Assembly (NCBI GenBank): GCA_050084985.1
Contig: JBITNC010000001.1
Location: forward strand, 4,216,001 to 4,280,000
Source: Nageia nagi
Taxonomy: Eukaryota; Pinophyta
Length of the DNA stretch: 64,000 bases
Reading direction: 5' to 3'
Shown: positions 10,724 to 23,200 of the stretch, in pieces
Position numbering within the stretch: position 1 is the first letter of the stretch
Layout: each line of letters opens with the position of its first letter
Notes under the pieces: generated by a model
Databases searched by the model: none
The model's input: only the letters and a program-made list of their open reading frames with translations
Told to the model about the DNA's origin: nothing
Position numbers and translations under genes: made by a program

Positions 10724-13700
10724 ATGGCAAGCGGAGAAGGTTTCTCATCTAACAAGGCACCACTCTTTGATGGAACCAATTATGGGTTCTGGAAAATTCG
10801 GATGAAGACTTATCTCAGTGCATTGGGTTTTGGTACTTGGGATGCCGTTAAAAGGGGTTACACTCCTCCTCCTACTGGTCCATCAGATGAAGCAGAAAGA
10901 AAGGCATTTGAATATGATGCCAAAGCACGAAACGCTCTAATGTGTGGTCTTGTGGACAGCGAACTGGTAAAAGTTATGGCATGCAAGTCCGCTAAAGAAA
11001 TATGGAGTAAATTGAAAAGCATTCACGAGGGAGATGACAAAGTCAAGGAAGCAAAACTCCAAACACATAGAGCTCAATTCGAAGGTCTAAAGATGAATGA
11101 AGATGAAACCATTGAAGCCTACATGCTAAGAGTAAATGAAATTACTAATGCGATCAGAGGCCTTGGAGAAGAGATTGAAGATCATGTCATCGTGAAAAAG
11201 GTACTGCGATCTCTCACTTCTCGTTTTGATTCAAAAGTTTCTGCTATTGAAGAAGCAAAAGATTTGAAAACTTTTAGCATGGATGAATTGCATGGATCGC
11301 TAACTGCTTATGAAATGAGGATTGGAAAAACAAAACATTCAGAAAAGGAAGCAGCGTTTAAGACCAGTAGCAGTAACAACGCCAGAGAAGATTCTGACGA
11401 TGAGGAACAATCGGACGAAGCAGAAGCAAACTTCATTAGAAAGCTAAAAAGGGGAAAAGGTAAGTATAAAGGCAAGCTACCTTTTAAATGTTTTAATTGT
11501 GGTGGTATTGGTCACTTTATCTCAAAATGTCCATATAGAAAAACTGATAAAGATGATCAAGAATCGTATTTTGAGAAAAATCGCAAGATGAAATCTCAGG
11601 CTCGAAATAGAAAGTCAAATAGACAGAGCCTCTTATCTAGAAATGAAGGCTCCACTAATGATGATTCCAGTAACGAATCAGAAAAGGAATATAATGAGTC
11701 ATTGTTTATGGCGTTTGAAGAAAAACTGAATGTAAATAATCAAAATGACCAAAAACATAAGAAGGAAGAGACAGATGAAGAAGATGACTGTGAAGTTGAG
11801 ATTGATATTGAAGAAGAACTAATGACAGCATTGAATGAATTGAATAAAGAAGTGAAGAAAAATAAGATACTCTCAAAAAGGTGTGATGATGCAAGTACTA
11901 CTGTAGAAAACCTAAAAATAGAAGTAGAAGAATCCAAGAGGATAAATGAGAGTTTGGAGGAACAGCTTCTCGAGAAAGTTAAGAATTGTAGTAAGCTCGA
12001 AGAAGAAATAACTGGGCTACGTGCACAACTAGAGGAAGTAACCAAGAAAATCAGTTCCTTTGAATATCTAGAAGGAAGGTCGACCAAACTTAGCGAAATC
12101 ATCAACAGTCAAAGAATGTTTTCGGATAAATCTGGTCTGGGATATGAACAAGGACAATCCTCCAGTAACATAAAAGAGGAAAACACAAAAGAAGCCAAGA
12201 AAAGGGAAGGTAGCCCAGAACTGAAGAATGATGGCTTCACTCAAGTGCAGTCCAGAAGAAGACCCTATGCAGGACAAAGAAAAACTCAGCAACGTAATAG
12301 TTACATCCATTCCTTCAATGGATACTGTTTCAAATGCAATGCATATGGGCACAAAATTTCTGAATGTAAATACAATATCAAACCAAGAACCTTTGTTACG
12401 AGGAATGCATTCGGTCCATTAATGGAGTATCCTGTTAAGTGTTACAACTGTCGTAAATATGGACACATTGCCAGATTCTGCAGAGTTAATCATGGCATGA
12501 GATTCTTCCCACGGAGACAACTTCCTTCCGTAAGACAGAATAAACAGTTTCAGCGCAGTCTTCCACAGAAAGAAGAAAAGTGTAATAAGAAACAAGGAGC
12601 TGAAACAAAAGTAAAACAAGTCTGGAAAGAAAAGGGGAAACTCAAAAAGGACAAAGAGTCTTTAATTGTTCAAACTGCATTGAAAGCTCAAGACAAACCT
12701 TCACCATGGATATTAGACAGCGGATGCTCAAGTCACATGACAGGTGACAAAAAGAAATTCCAAAAACTACAAGAATATGAAGGTGGGTCAGTTAGATTTG
12801 GAAATAATGATGGCGCACAAATTATCGGCAAAGGGTCTGTCAAAATAAATGACGGCAACATCAGATCCGAAGAAGTACTGTTTGTTGTGGGACTGAGGCA
12901 CAACTTGTTAAGCGTCAGTCAAATATGTGATAAAGGACATGATGTAATTTTCAAAAGCCATGGTTGTGAGATCCGAAGGGCAAACAGTGGTAGACTGATA
13001 GCAGTCGGTACAAGAACCAGCGGGAATCTATACACCTTATCAGATGTATCAGAAGGATCATGTCTATTAGGCAAAGAGAGTGATGATTGGTTATGGCATA
13101 AGAGATTGGGACACATCTGTTTTAAAAACTTGATGAATGTTTGCTCCAAAAGAGCGGTAAGAGATATGCCCCGTATCAGCACACCAGTAAATGATATCTG
13201 TGATTCATGCCAAAAGGGAAAACAAACACGGACAAAGTTCAAAGTAAAAGAGTATCACACAAGCAAACCATTGGAGATTGTTCACACCGACTTATGTGGA
13301 CCAATGAGAACACAAAGCTTCAATGGAGATAAGTATTTTATTCTATTCATTGATGATTATTCAAGAATGACTTGGGTGCAATTCTTGAAACATAAATCTG
13401 AAGCTTTTGAAATGTTCAAAGCATTTAAAAACCAAGTAGAAAATCAAATGGAAAGGAAAATTAAGTGTCTTCGCTCAGACAGGGGAGGTGAGTTCACCTC
13501 TGATGAGTTTAATGAGTTTTGCATACGACATGGAATAAAAAGGCAATTCTCTGCAGCCAGAACTCCACAACAAAATGGAGTAGTTGAAAGGAAAAATAGA
13601 ACTGTACAAGAAATGGCTCGAACCATGTTGATAGAAAGCAAGGTCGCTGATAAGTTTTGGAAAGAAGCAGTGCATACTGCAGTACATATTCAAAATAGAT

Positions 13701-15799
13701 GTATGATGCGACCACATGAGGACAGAACACCATATGAATTATGGTTTGGAAGAAGAGCTACAGTAAAGCATTTCAGAATCTTTGGCAGTAAATGCTACAT
13801 CAAAAGAACAGAAGAAAACTTAGGAAAGTTTGAGGACAGATCAGACGAAGGTATCTTTCTTGGCTATTCTTCGAAGAGCAAAGCGTACAGGTGCTACAAT
13901 AAAAGGACAAAAACAATTGTTGATAGTGCTGATGTTCGTGTTGATGAGCAAAGAAATCTTCCTAAGAGAAATGATGATGAAAATCTTCCTGATTATCAAG
14001 ATCCAATTGAAGAAGATAAGCAGAAGAAAAACAAATCTAAGCCTGCCGTACAGCAATTACAAGGAAAGAAACCAGAAGACTCAAATCCGCCAAGTAACCC
14101 AGATAATGATTCAGAGAATGAGGCGGAAGAAGATGAACATTCAAAAACTCCACCAAAGAGATGGCACAAGGATCATCCACAAGAACAAATTATCGGTGAG
14201 TTTCAGACAGGCATTCAAACTCGCAGAGGGGTCTCACACACCTACTCTCTCCTGTCCAGCATAGAGCCCAAGAATGTCTCAGAAGCCAGCCAAGATGAAA
14301 GCTGGATGAGAGCAATGGAGGAAGAACTCACTCAGATTGAAAAGAATGAAACATGGGAACTCGTTCCCAGACCAGCCAACAAGAATGTGATTGGCACAAA
14401 GTGGGTCTTTCGTAATAAGATAAATGAAGAAGGGAAAGTGGTTCGAAATAAAGCTAGACTTGTTTGCAAGGGATATGCTCAAGTTGAAGGGATTGATTTT
14501 GAAGAAACCTTTGCACCAGTGGCCAGATTAGAAGCCATTCGCATGTTTTTAGCCTTTGCAGTGTATAAAAACTTTACAGTGTATCAAATGGATGTAAAAT
14601 CAGCCTTTCTAAATGGCAAAATTGAAGAAGAAGTCTATGTTGAACAGCCAGATGGTTTCCAATTGGGAGAGAATCCTAATCTGGTATGCAAGCTAAAGAA
14701 GGCTCTGTATGGTTTGAAACAGGCACCCCGAGCATGGTACTCCAGACTTGATGCATACCTTCAGCAGCAGGGCTTTAGAAAAGGAAGGGTAGACAGCAAT
14801 TTATACATTAAATCAGATAAAGGAAATCAGCTAATAGTTGTTGTCTATGTGGATGATATAATTTTTGGAGGAAGCAAGAATGAGCTGTGTAAAAATCTTG
14901 CTGACAACATGCAAACAGAATTTGAAATGTCCATGATAGGTGAGCTTGCATTCTTTCTTGGCCTGCAAATCAATCAGTTGAAGAATGGCATGTTCATTTC
15001 TCAAACCAAATATGTTAAGGAGATGCTGAAGAAGTTCACTATGGAAGACTGTAAGCCTGTGAGCACTCCTATGACAACAGGCTGCAAATTAAGCAAGAAT
15101 GACAAAGCACCAACAGTAGATCAAACACAGTACAGGTCTATGATAGGAAGTTTGTTATATTTGACAGCTACTAGACCAGACATTCTTCAAGCTGTATGTA
15201 TGGTTGCTCGATTTCAAGAAAATCCCAAAGAGACCCATGTTACTGCAGTAAAGAGAATTTTCAGATACCTCAAAGGAACAGTAGAATATGGCTTATGGTA
15301 TCCCAGAGGAAAGAACTTTACACTTACTGCTTTTTCAGATGCAGACTGGGCAGGATGCGTGGATGATAGGAAGAGCACCAGCGGAGGAGCATTTTATTTG
15401 GGTAATAATCTTGTCAGCTGGCACAGTAAAAAGCAAGACTCTGTATCCCTATCTACAGCAGAAGCAGAGTATATAGCAGCTACTTCTTGCTGCACACAGC
15501 TTCTATGGATGAAGCAGATGCTCAACGATTTTGGTATACAGATTAATGAGCCCATAATAATTCAGTGTGATAACACGAGTGCAATCAATATATCCAAAAA
15601 TCCCGTTATGCACTCACGCACAAAGCATATTGCAATCAGATATCACTTTCTCAAAGAAAAAGTGGCGCAAGGAGAAGTACAGTTAGATTTTGTCCCAACC
15701 ACAGAGCAAGTAGCCGACATTTTTACAAAGCCCTTGTCCAAGGACGTCTTCGAATATCTACGAACCAAGCTAGGAGTTGCTGTCTTGCCCAAGCATTAG
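10724..15799 (+). CDS. Copia gag-pol polyprotein (1,691 aa)
   Basis: One unbroken frame encodes the whole replication machinery. Gag begins with a [17 protein letters not shown] block (from about residue 15). The first CCHC zinc knuckle is at 256-269, followed by a long acidic, Lys/Glu-rich, coiled-coil-like stretch (about 350-470) and two more knuckles at 535-548 and 573-586. The aspartic protease has DSG at 665-667. The integrase has zinc-binding H792, H797, C826 and C829 and catalytic D856, D919 and E955, giving the D,D(35)E spacing. Reverse transcriptase spans roughly 1207-1450 with YVDD at 1375-1378. RNase H has D1539, E1580 and D1616. All catalytic residues checked are present. The ATG at 10724 is the first in-frame Met after the primer-binding site, in a favourable ATGGC context. 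No frameshift separates gag and pol, so the gag:pol ratio must be set some other way. Confidence 0.96.
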   Translation: MASGEGFSSNKAPLFDGTNYGFWKIRMKTYLSALGFGTWDAVKRGYTPPPTGPSDEAERKAFEYDAKARNALMCGLVDSELVKVMACKSAKEIWSKLKSIHEGDDKVKEAKLQTHRAQFEGLKMNEDETIEAYMLRVNEITNAIRGLGEEIEDHVIVKKVLRSLTSRFDSKVSAIEEAKDLKTFSMDELHGSLTAYEMRIGKTKHSEKEAAFKTSSSNNAREDSDDEEQSDEAEANFIRKLKRGKGKYKGKLPFKCFNCGGIGHFISKCPYRKTDKDDQESYFEKNRKMKSQARNRKSNRQSLLSRNEGSTNDDSSNESEKEYNESLFMAFEEKLNVNNQNDQKHKKEETDEEDDCEVEIDIEEELMTALNELNKEVKKNKILSKRCDDASTTVENLKIEVEESKRINESLEEQLLEKVKNCSKLEEEITGLRAQLEEVTKKISSFEYLEGRSTKLSEIINSQRMFSDKSGLGYEQGQSSSNIKEENTKEAKKREGSPELKNDGFTQVQSRRRPYAGQRKTQQRNSYIHSFNGYCFKCNAYGHKISECKYNIKPRTFVTRNAFGPLMEYPVKCYNCRKYGHIARFCRVNHGMRFFPRRQLPSVRQNKQFQRSLPQKEEKCNKKQGAETKVKQVWKEKGKLKKDKESLIVQTALKAQDKPSPWILDSGCSSHMTGDKKKFQKLQEYEGGSVRFGNNDGAQIIGKGSVKINDGNIRSEEVLFVVGLRHNLLSVSQICDKGHDVIFKSHGCEIRRANSGRLIAVGTRTSGNLYTLSDVSEGSCLLGKESDDWLWHKRLGHICFKNLMNVCSKRAVRDMPRISTPVNDICDSCQKGKQTRTKFKVKEYHTSKPLEIVHTDLCGPMRTQSFNGDKYFILFIDDYSRMTWVQFLKHKSEAFEMFKAFKNQVENQMERKIKCLRSDRGGEFTSDEFNEFCIRHGIKRQFSAARTPQQNGVVERKNRTVQEMARTMLIESKVADKFWKEAVHTAVHIQNRCMMRPHEDRTPYELWFGRRATVKHFRIFGSKCYIKRTEENLGKFEDRSDEGIFLGYSSKSKAYRCYNKRTKTIVDSADVRVDEQRNLPKRNDDENLPDYQDPIEEDKQKKNKSKPAVQQLQGKKPEDSNPPSNPDNDSENEAEEDEHSKTPPKRWHKDHPQEQIIGEFQTGIQTRRGVSHTYSLLSSIEPKNVSEASQDESWMRAMEEELTQIEKNETWELVPRPANKNVIGTKWVFRNKINEEGKVVRNKARLVCKGYAQVEGIDFEETFAPVARLEAIRMFLAFAVYKNFTVYQMDVKSAFLNGKIEEEVYVEQPDGFQLGENPNLVCKLKKALYGLKQAPRAWYSRLDAYLQQQGFRKGRVDSNLYIKSDKGNQLIVVVYVDDIIFGGSKNELCKNLADNMQTEFEMSMIGELAFFLGLQINQLKNGMFISQTKYVKEMLKKFTMEDCKPVSTPMTTGCKLSKNDKAPTVDQTQYRSMIGSLLYLTATRPDILQAVCMVARFQENPKETHVTAVKRIFRYLKGTVEYGLWYPRGKNFTLTAFSDADWAGCVDDRKSTSGGAFYLGNNLVSWHSKKQDSVSLSTAEAEYIAATSCCTQLLWMKQMLNDFGIQINEPIIIQCDNTSAINISKNPVMHSRTKHIAIRYHFLKEKVAQGEVQLDFVPTTEQVADIFTKPLSKDVFEYLRTKLGVAVLPKH

Positions 15800-15960
15800 C
15801 TGGCTCGGAACGTCGCCTTCTCAGGGGGAGTACTTATTTTTTCTTTTCTATATCCTATGTTCACTCCTAATTTCCTGAGAATGTAGTGTATGGACTCAGG
15901 GGGAGTCTGTCAATGCCCTTTGTTATTGTTGACAAAGGGGGAGAAGTGTCCTGAATTTTG

Positions 15961-16014
15961 TATCTGATCAAGTGGTGTTAATGGCGTTATCTGATCAAGT
16001 GGTGTTAATGGTGT
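15961..16014. repeat. 27-bp tandem duplication before the polypurine tract
   Basis: Two head-to-tail 27-bp copies (15961-15987 and 15988-16014) differ at one base (C/T). They lie in the short untranslated stretch between the pol stop codon and the 3' LTR. Confidence 0.9.
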
Positions 16015-16027
16015 TGCCAACAATTCC

Positions 16028-16038
16028 AAAGGGGGAGA
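16028..16038 (+). other. Polypurine tract
   Basis: AAAGGGGGAGA lies one base before the 3' LTR and would prime plus-strand synthesis. Three further GGGGGAG words occur upstream in the same 240-bp tail (near 15824, 15899 and 15937). Confidence 0.9.
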
Positions 16039-16039
16039 T

Positions 16040-17983
16040 TGTTGAGAATGTGTGATTGAGAAGTGTGATTGTAATTGTTGTCAACAAGATATTGATCGGG
16101 TTCCGGAGGATTAACTAAGTTCCGGAAGTGAAGCGAGACTGTTTGATCGGGTTCCGGAGGTCTAACTGTGTTCCGAAAGAGAAGTGTGATTGGTTGACTG
16201 AGTTCCGGAAGAAATGACGTCAGCGATTTCGAGCTTTCACTCAAAACCGGAGTCCAGAAGTGATGAGGTCAGCAAGGAGCGATCAAAGAGCCGGAGCCAA
16301 GAGAGTAAAACATTCCGGAAGCAAAAGATGACGTCACCAGGAGAACGATGCTCACATTTGTGAATACAACCGGCGTCCGGAAGAAATGAGGTCAGCAAAG
16401 AGTGATAAAAGAGTCCGGAGGTAAAAGTCCGGAAATGATGACATCATAAGGAAAGAGTTATACTCTGTTTCCGGAGTCCGGAAGTGATGACATCATGGTG
16501 CAAGTGTTCAAAGGTCCGGAGATAAAGGTCCGGAGATAAAGGTCCGGAGACAAAAGTCCGGAGGTCAAGATCCGGAGATAAACGTCCGGAGATAAAAATC
16601 CGGAGATACACGTCTGAAGATAAAAGTCCAGAAATGATGACGTCATGCGAAAAGTGTTATACTCTATTTCCGGAGTCCGGAGGATGATGACATCACGATG
16701 TATACAGAAAACATCCGGTAAGCTAGGAAAGAGTCCGGAATAATCAGAAATACCATTATGAAGGAGAGAAGAGTCCGGAATCGTAAGAAATACCATAATG
16801 AAGAATAAAAGAGTCCGGAATTAGCTGAAATCCATGGAGAAAGAAGTATACCTGTCTAAACAACTCTGTTTGAGAAATGAAAGTGTTCGTCAGTTACAAA
16901 CAAGGATTCTGTTGATAACGTATAATGGTAGGAACAGTTTCCTGGAGTGTTATTGATGCGTAACGGTTAAGTACAGGAATAATGTGAAAAACGGATGTAA
17001 GAAAAGGAGCAGAGAGCTGCAGTGTGAACAGTGTGGACATGGCAAGAAGTAATGAGTGCACAACTCGAGGAGAGAAGTAGCTGTGATTGCACAGCTGGAG
17101 GACAATGCAAGTTATGATTGCACAGTTCGAGGAGAAAGGAAGTTATGAGTGCACAGCTCGAGAAAAGCGGCAGTTGAGATTGCACAGCTCGAGGAGACAG
17201 GGAGTAATGAGTACACAGCTCGAGGAGAGTGTAGTAGCTGAGAGTTTACAGCTAAAGGAATAAGTGAAGCAAGTAGTGGGATATGCAGAGATAAGAGTTG
17301 GTTTCTAGGTGTAAAAGGTGTGGGATGAAAAGGGTGAAAAGAGGCAAAGTGTGTGCGGAGTGTGTGATGAGAAGTGCGTGAAGTAAAGTATGCAAACGCA
17401 GGTAATTGCATGAGTGTGATGAGCAGAGAAGTGAGTGGAAGCAAGTGCTGTGTGTAAAGTGAAATATCCGAAGTGTATGAAGTGAGCATTAGAGCTAGAC
17501 CATTGAGGGTCTTCTAGAACAGAATCTTTTCTCCATTTAAATGTTCTATCAAGTTGGTGCTTGATAGCTGGAGTTGGTGCTCCAAGCAGTCGGTGCTGCT
17601 AATTCTAAAGTGGTAGTTGGTGCTACCCTTCACAGTTGGTGCTGTGGATTTGAGAGCTGGAGTGGATTTGAGAGCTGGAGTTGGTGCTCCAAGCAGTAGG
17701 TGCTGCTATTCTCAAAGTGGTAGTTGGTGCTACCCTTCACAGTTGGTGCTGTGGATCTGTAAGCTTTCTTTAATGGCTGGATTTGGATTGGTGTCCAAGC
17801 AGTCATTTTCGGGGATGTAGCCAAACTGGTGAACCTCGTTACATCTGGTGTTGTGTGATGTACTGGTGTGCTTGCTCATTTTCTCTAGCTTTTAATCTGT
17901 CATTATTAAAGAAGATTGGATAGTGATAATTTTTATATACACTGATTCACCCCCCCCCTCTCAGTGTCACTCGAAGAACAACA
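16040..17983 (+). repeat. 3' LTR of the young copia element
   Basis: It is collinear with 8715-10659 at an offset of 7,325 bp. Differences seen: C instead of T at 16471, T instead of C at 16655, and nine instead of ten Cs in the poly-C run near 17950. The TGACGTCA motifs recur at 16215, 16329 and 16638. Confidence 0.96.
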
Positions 17984-17988
17984 GTATA
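17984..17988. repeat. Right target-site duplication GTATA
   Basis: Identical to 8710-8714. Removing the element and one copy gives a clean empty site inside AT-rich host sequence. Confidence 0.93.
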
Positions 17989-18161
17989 TACTTGTCATTA
18001 CCAACCAAGTGGGATGATGCCAACAATTGGCACAATTGGAAAAGTATTGCTTGTTTCATTCTATTACAATATATAATATAACATATGAATAATCTAAATA
18101 TATCCATAAAATATCAATTAATGATGGAGAATATCCCATGTTGTATAATATCAAGACCTAC

Positions 18162-19630
18162 CTCGTTCTTCATGACATTATCAAGCTTGTTCTCTATGGT
18201 GTTAGCATCTATTCCTCCATCTTGTGTTTGCATGATTTGTAATATACAAATACAAAAATATACATTTCAAAATATGCATATAGTAAAAAATATGCATTCA
18301 AAAAAAAAATGCATACAATTTAAAACATACATATCTTATCCATGGCATTTCCATGGTTGTTCTCCATGGTTGTGGCATCTTGTCCTCCATCCTGTGTCTG
18401 CATGGTTTGCAAAATACAAATACACATGTATACAATTAAAAATATGAATACAACCTCACATATGCATACACTAAAAAATACACATACCTTATCCATGGTC
18501 TTTCCATGCTCACTCTCCATTCTCTTGGCATATTGTCTTGCATCTTGTACCTACATTTTTTACAATATGCATACAATTAAAAATATGCATACAACAAAAA
18601 ATATGCATATAATAAAAAAATTCATACATTATCCATGGTGTTTTCATGCTTGTTCTCCATGATCCTAGAATCTTTTCCTCCATGCTCATTCTCCATGGTC
18701 TTGACATCTTGTCCTACATCCTACATTTGCATGGTTTATAAAATATAAATACACATGTATACAATTAATTAAAATATGCATATAACCTCACACATGCATA
18801 CACTAAAAAACATGCATACCTTATCTATGACATTGCCATGCTCATTCTCCATAGTCTTGGAATCTTGTCCTATATCATGTTTTGCATGGTTTGCAAAATA
18901 AAATACACATGTATACAATTAAAAGCATTCATACAACCTCATATATGCATACACTAAAATAGATGCATAACTTATACATGGTTTTTCCATTCCTATTCTT
19001 CATGCTCCTAGCATCTTGTCTTGCATCATATGCTTGCAATTTTTATGACATGCATATAATTAAAAATATTTATACAACAAAAAATATGCATATACTAAAA
19101 AATGCATACCTTATCGATGGTGTTATCATGCTCATTCTCCATGATCCTAGCATCTTTTCCTCCATGCTCATTTTCCATGGTTCTAACATCTTTTCCTACA
19201 TACTGTATCTGCATGGTTTACAAAATATAAATACACATATAGATAATTAAAAATATGCATACAACCTTACACATGTATACACTAAAAAGTGTTCATACCT
19301 TATCCATGACATTGTCATGCTCATTCTCCATGGTATTGGCATCTTGTCCTACATCATGTGCTTGCATTGTCTACAACATGTATATAATTAAAAATATATA
19401 AATAATAAAAAATATGCATATACATTATAAAAATACATACCTTATATATGGTGTTGCCATGCTAATTCTCCATGATCCTAGTACCTTGTCCTCCATCTCG
19501 TGTCTGCATTGTATGCAAAATACAAATACACTTGAATATGATAAAAAAATATGCATAACTTATCCATGGCATCACCATGCTCATTCTTTATAGTGTTGAC
19601 ATCTTGTCCTCCATCATGTGCCTCCAAGGT
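18162..19630 (-). repeat. Tandem array of ten exon-like coding modules
   Basis: Read on the minus strand, ten modules end at 19559, 19441, 19299, 19110, 18971, 18820, 18628, 18488, 18335 and 18162. Each is about 63-72 nt (two are about 100 nt) and encodes variants of a peptide like QDGGQDA.TMENEHGN.MDK. Seven are fully open in the shared frame, two have one stop and one has a one-base deletion. Five modules end AAG|GTATG, a good plant 5' splice-site match. The others carry near variants, including GAG|GTAGG at the last module and a broken AAG|ATATG at 18335. Several starts follow TTGTAG or ATGCAG, which are 3' splice-site-like. The long modules contain an internal 14-residue (42-nt) duplication. 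Spacings run 153-140-192 then 151-139-189, so the higher-order unit is about 482 bp with three modules. It could be a gene with amplified micro-exons, now partly dead, or a satellite grown from one exon. No family recognised. Confidence 0.7.
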
Positions 19631-19706
19631 CTACAAAGTATGAATACACATGCATATAATAAGAAAACATAATAAAAAAATGCATACAATAAGAAACCAT
19701 GCTTAC

Positions 19707-20275
19707 ATTATTATCCTCCACATGTGTGGCTAATAGCTCCTCCAAATTCAAATTTCCTCGATCTTTCAAGTTCTTTTTCAAATAAAAAGATTCAATCCAT
19801 TCTCTTTTATTTTCTTCAGATTCATAGTTTTCCATTTCTACATTGGTAGTTGTCTTCACTTCCTTAGATCATTTTTCATTGGACAACAAATTTTCCTTTT
19901 GATACCATTTTTGTTTTTCTTTATATTTTTTTTCATATTGTTGGGCAAGTACCTTTTTTAAATATTACCTCATAAGCTCATATCGATATGTAGAATAAGT
20001 AAAAGTGGAGGAGGGGGTATCATATGTTAGCTTATGTCCCCTTCATCTCTCTGGAACATTTCCCAACTTAGGGTGATTTTTTCTAATATGTAGATTTAAT
20101 CTTTTGTGATCACCACATTTCCACCCCCATGCATATGGAAAACTCCATAAACACATTTAGCATGGCTTTCCACTATGCTTCTTAACATACCACTCTCCTT
20201 GAACACCATCTACATGTGTCACATTCTCTTGAGGATTATCACCACATGGTATAATATTGTCATCTATATCTATAA
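19707..20275 (-). pseudogene. Zinc-finger-like gene remnant upstream of the module array
   Basis: On the minus strand, about 20170-20070 encodes a C-x2-C-x20-H-x4-H pattern (CLWSFPYAWGWKCGDHKRLN then LHIRKNHPKLGN), interrupted by a stop between the two cysteines. This resembles a degenerate C2H2-type finger. Downstream, 19859-19707 is open and acidic (VEMENYESEENKREWIESFY, then NLEELLATHVEDNN) and ends at AAT|GTAAGC, a plausible 5' splice site. It lies immediately 5' of the module array in the same direction, so both may have belonged to one gene. At least three stops lie between the finger and the acidic segment. The family is not identified. Confidence 0.45.
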
Positions 20276-23200
20276 CAAGAAACAAAACCAATTGTAAGAT
20301 GGTTGGAACCATAATAAAGAGACTCTAGTACACAAATAATCCATTTAGCTAATTAAAACCAACCATCATTCTAAAATGCATTTGGGTTTCAATAACAAAT
20401 ACTAAACTTCTCAAGGAATGAAACTCAATTCCATTTATACTATCAAGCACTATTAAGCACAAAATATAACTATCATAATTTTCATTTATAGAATGAATTT
20501 ATATACTAAAATACCTCTCTTTGCATATAAGAACAAACTAAAAGAGCTCTTTTTGCATATAAGAGAGCACTATTAACCACAAAAGAGAAATGTCATCATT
20601 CTCTTTTATGGTTATGTTAAAAAATGTATTTGAATTTATAGAATTAGTTGTTATAAATAGTATTGAACATTTCTTTTGAACATGGATTGTTTGTGAACTA
20701 CCATAATTTCTTTCTTTTTTCTTATACCTATAAGTGCATTACAATTGCAAGCATTGATATTTAGTTTTTAACTTAGGATAAAAATAATTCTTACATAATA
20801 AAGTAGTTGTTTTATCTAAATTGGATCATGATTATTGTATACTAGTTTTCTCAACATATGTATCTTTGGCATCTATTTATTAGACATAAATTGTATTTTA
20901 TGGTTTTGGCATGAATCATCTTGTTTTGATATCTTGCAAATAGGATAGAGTTGTTGAATTATTTTATGTACTCAATGTCATGATATGGGTTCTAGTGTAT
21001 GATAATCTAATTATACCTATTATTGGCAAGTACACTTGTAAAGAAATGGGCTTTACTTTGTTGTAGCCTATGGGTATTGGACTAATGATATCTATAGAGT
21101 CTATGGTAGTTGATTCTTAAAATCCCACAATATGTAATAACATTGATAATACAAAATTAGATACCAAGTTCCTATATCAAGGAGCAAATTATGAGCATAA
21201 TTTATCATTTGTTATCTTGAAAAAGAGAATCAATATGGAGTAAAAGAGTAAATTTCAAGAAAATCTCAAGTAAGAATCAAACCTTACTGCTAAGCTTGAT
21301 TGTGATAGATAACTGCACCCCAAGTATTATGAAAAATAGTGATAATAGCCAAGTACATGGGAAATAAAAAAATAATACTATATAGAGCATCAACATATAG
21401 CTAAAATCAAAAGTTATCTAAATCCAAGAATAGGTTAGGCATGGATTACTAATAGTAGATGCACCTAGTAAAATAAAAGATTACAATACACATTCTTTTG
21501 AGTCAATTGCATCTGTAGATAAAATATCCAATTTATTAATAAAACTCAACACATCTATGTTTGAACAATATCATCATTAGATCATGTCCAAATATGGATG
21601 CCTCTCAATGTTCATTGTTGTAAGGTATCACTATTTATTAGTATATTTGATTCTCTCTTTTCCATATCCATTTAAGGTCCTATATTTATTAGTAATTGAG
21701 CCTACAATAATTGAGAACATAAGCAACCTTAAACTAATTATTGGAATCATTAGTGAATAATCTCAACTAAATGCAATTTTCTAATATTATGTTCACTTTA
21801 AAATTTAGAACATGCAAGTGAATATTATCCTTTACCACTTTGAATGAAGATTAAATGTATTCTTGCCAAATTTTCCATCTCCCATTTGGTTATTATCTTT
21901 TCCATTTGGTGATTTCTTTTGTGACATTTCAGGCCCAAATTATTGGTGTGAAATTTCAAGTGTGTCTCTCAACTTGTGATGTAGGATGTTTTTTGTACTT
22001 TGTATTGTAAAAATTGTGTCATGATAAATTCAATTTCTCAAGCAACCAATCTACTTTGTTTCTTCTCTTAATGATTTGAAGGGGAAAGAAAGAAAAGAAT
22101 ACTTTGTTATTGATGTCTAGGAATAATCAAAGTAGGTCAATGTATCTCTAAAAATAGAGCATCTACATACATGGAAATGATGGAATTGTACAGGCCCAAA
22201 GTGAGTTAAGAACGAAAATGTTGAAATAGGAAAACTGAAATTAATTGTAATAGTAATAGCCTGAGAAACATATGAGCATAGTAATGAGGAAAAACATATT
22301 GCAAGCTATCACTCTATTCTAATTGTATCAATTATAGTCAATAATAAAGTGCTGAAAAATAAGAGAAAATCAATCCCTATTAAAACTTCAATAATCTAAA
22401 GAGAAATAGTAAGAAATCTACTGGGACATATCTATATGGATCACCTACACTTAGAAAGAGGGGTTTCTTGAGGTGACAAACTCTAGTTTTAAATAAGTAT
22501 GAATTCGAATGAGTGATGAAGAGATGATTATCAACATTTTATTTTGTATTTAATTATAATTTATTTAACAAATATAAATTTTATTAAATACACTTATTTT
22601 CAGCATATGGGTCCTATGGATATGCTAGATTTATATAGGTATTTTATGATTTTGTTTTGAATTTATCGGATAGTTTATTAGTAAATTGAATTAAATAGGA
22701 CATAAATTTAATACAATTATTTAAATTATTATATATAATTCACTATCAACAATAGTGATTCACTATCATAATTTTTAACTTTTAAGCAAAATATTGATAC
22801 TCATTCTATGGAATTTGGATTCTAATTTTCCCTCTTATTACCTTTGGTGTTTCCTTATTCTTCAATTTCTACTATCAACATGACTAATGGAGGCTACCCT
22901 TTTTTTATGTGGAGGAAACAAAACAAAACTATTTTTAGCTTGGAGCCAATGTCTCCTAAACAAGATTCTACATTCGATTTCCATTTAGAATAAACATTGT
23001 CCTTTAGTACTCAATATGGACTATTATGATTGCAAGATATACAAAAAAGGGTTTTCTAAAAACTTCCAGCATGTGTGACCATGGGAATGGTAGAAGAAGC
23101 TATGGAAACCCATCCAAGAGTAGTCTAAAGACTCTAAACTATTATTCAGCTAATAGTCATGCATGAAAAATGGGAATGCCCTTACTTTTGTGCATGCAAA

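Larger units (their letters stand above)
8715..17983 (+). mobile_element. Intact young Ty1/copia retrotransposon (9,269 bp)
   Basis: This is a complete autonomous-type LTR retrotransposon with perfect 5-bp target duplication GTATA, TG...CA long terminal repeats, an initiator-Met primer-binding site, one uninterrupted gag-pol frame and a polypurine tract. The 1,945- and 1,944-bp LTRs differ only at two C/T positions (9146 versus 16471, and 9330 versus 16655) and by one C in a poly-C run near the end. That makes it by far the youngest element in the window. Domain order protease-integrase-RT-RNase H is the Copia order. The long gag, long LTRs and RT sequence style suggest the SIRE/Tork side of the superfamily. 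No envelope-like frame follows pol, where only 240 bp separate it from the 3' LTR. The LTRs are visibly richer in GC and CpG than the host sequence around them. Confidence 0.96.

Noticed and set aside
11706-14264. Several 60-140 codon frames on either strand inside gag-pol
   Set aside because: They overlap the intact gag-pol frame in other phases and have biased compositions expected of shadow frames.
15800-16039. Envelope-like third gene in the young copia element, as in some SIRE-type elements
   Set aside because: Only 240 bp lie between the pol stop and the 3' LTR, with no open frame of note.
8553-18059. Possible continuous antisense frame across the empty insertion site of the young copia element
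   Set aside because: Joining the flanks with one GTATA copy puts a TGA stop in the frame just upstream of the junction, so the NT-C2 relic frame does not continue.
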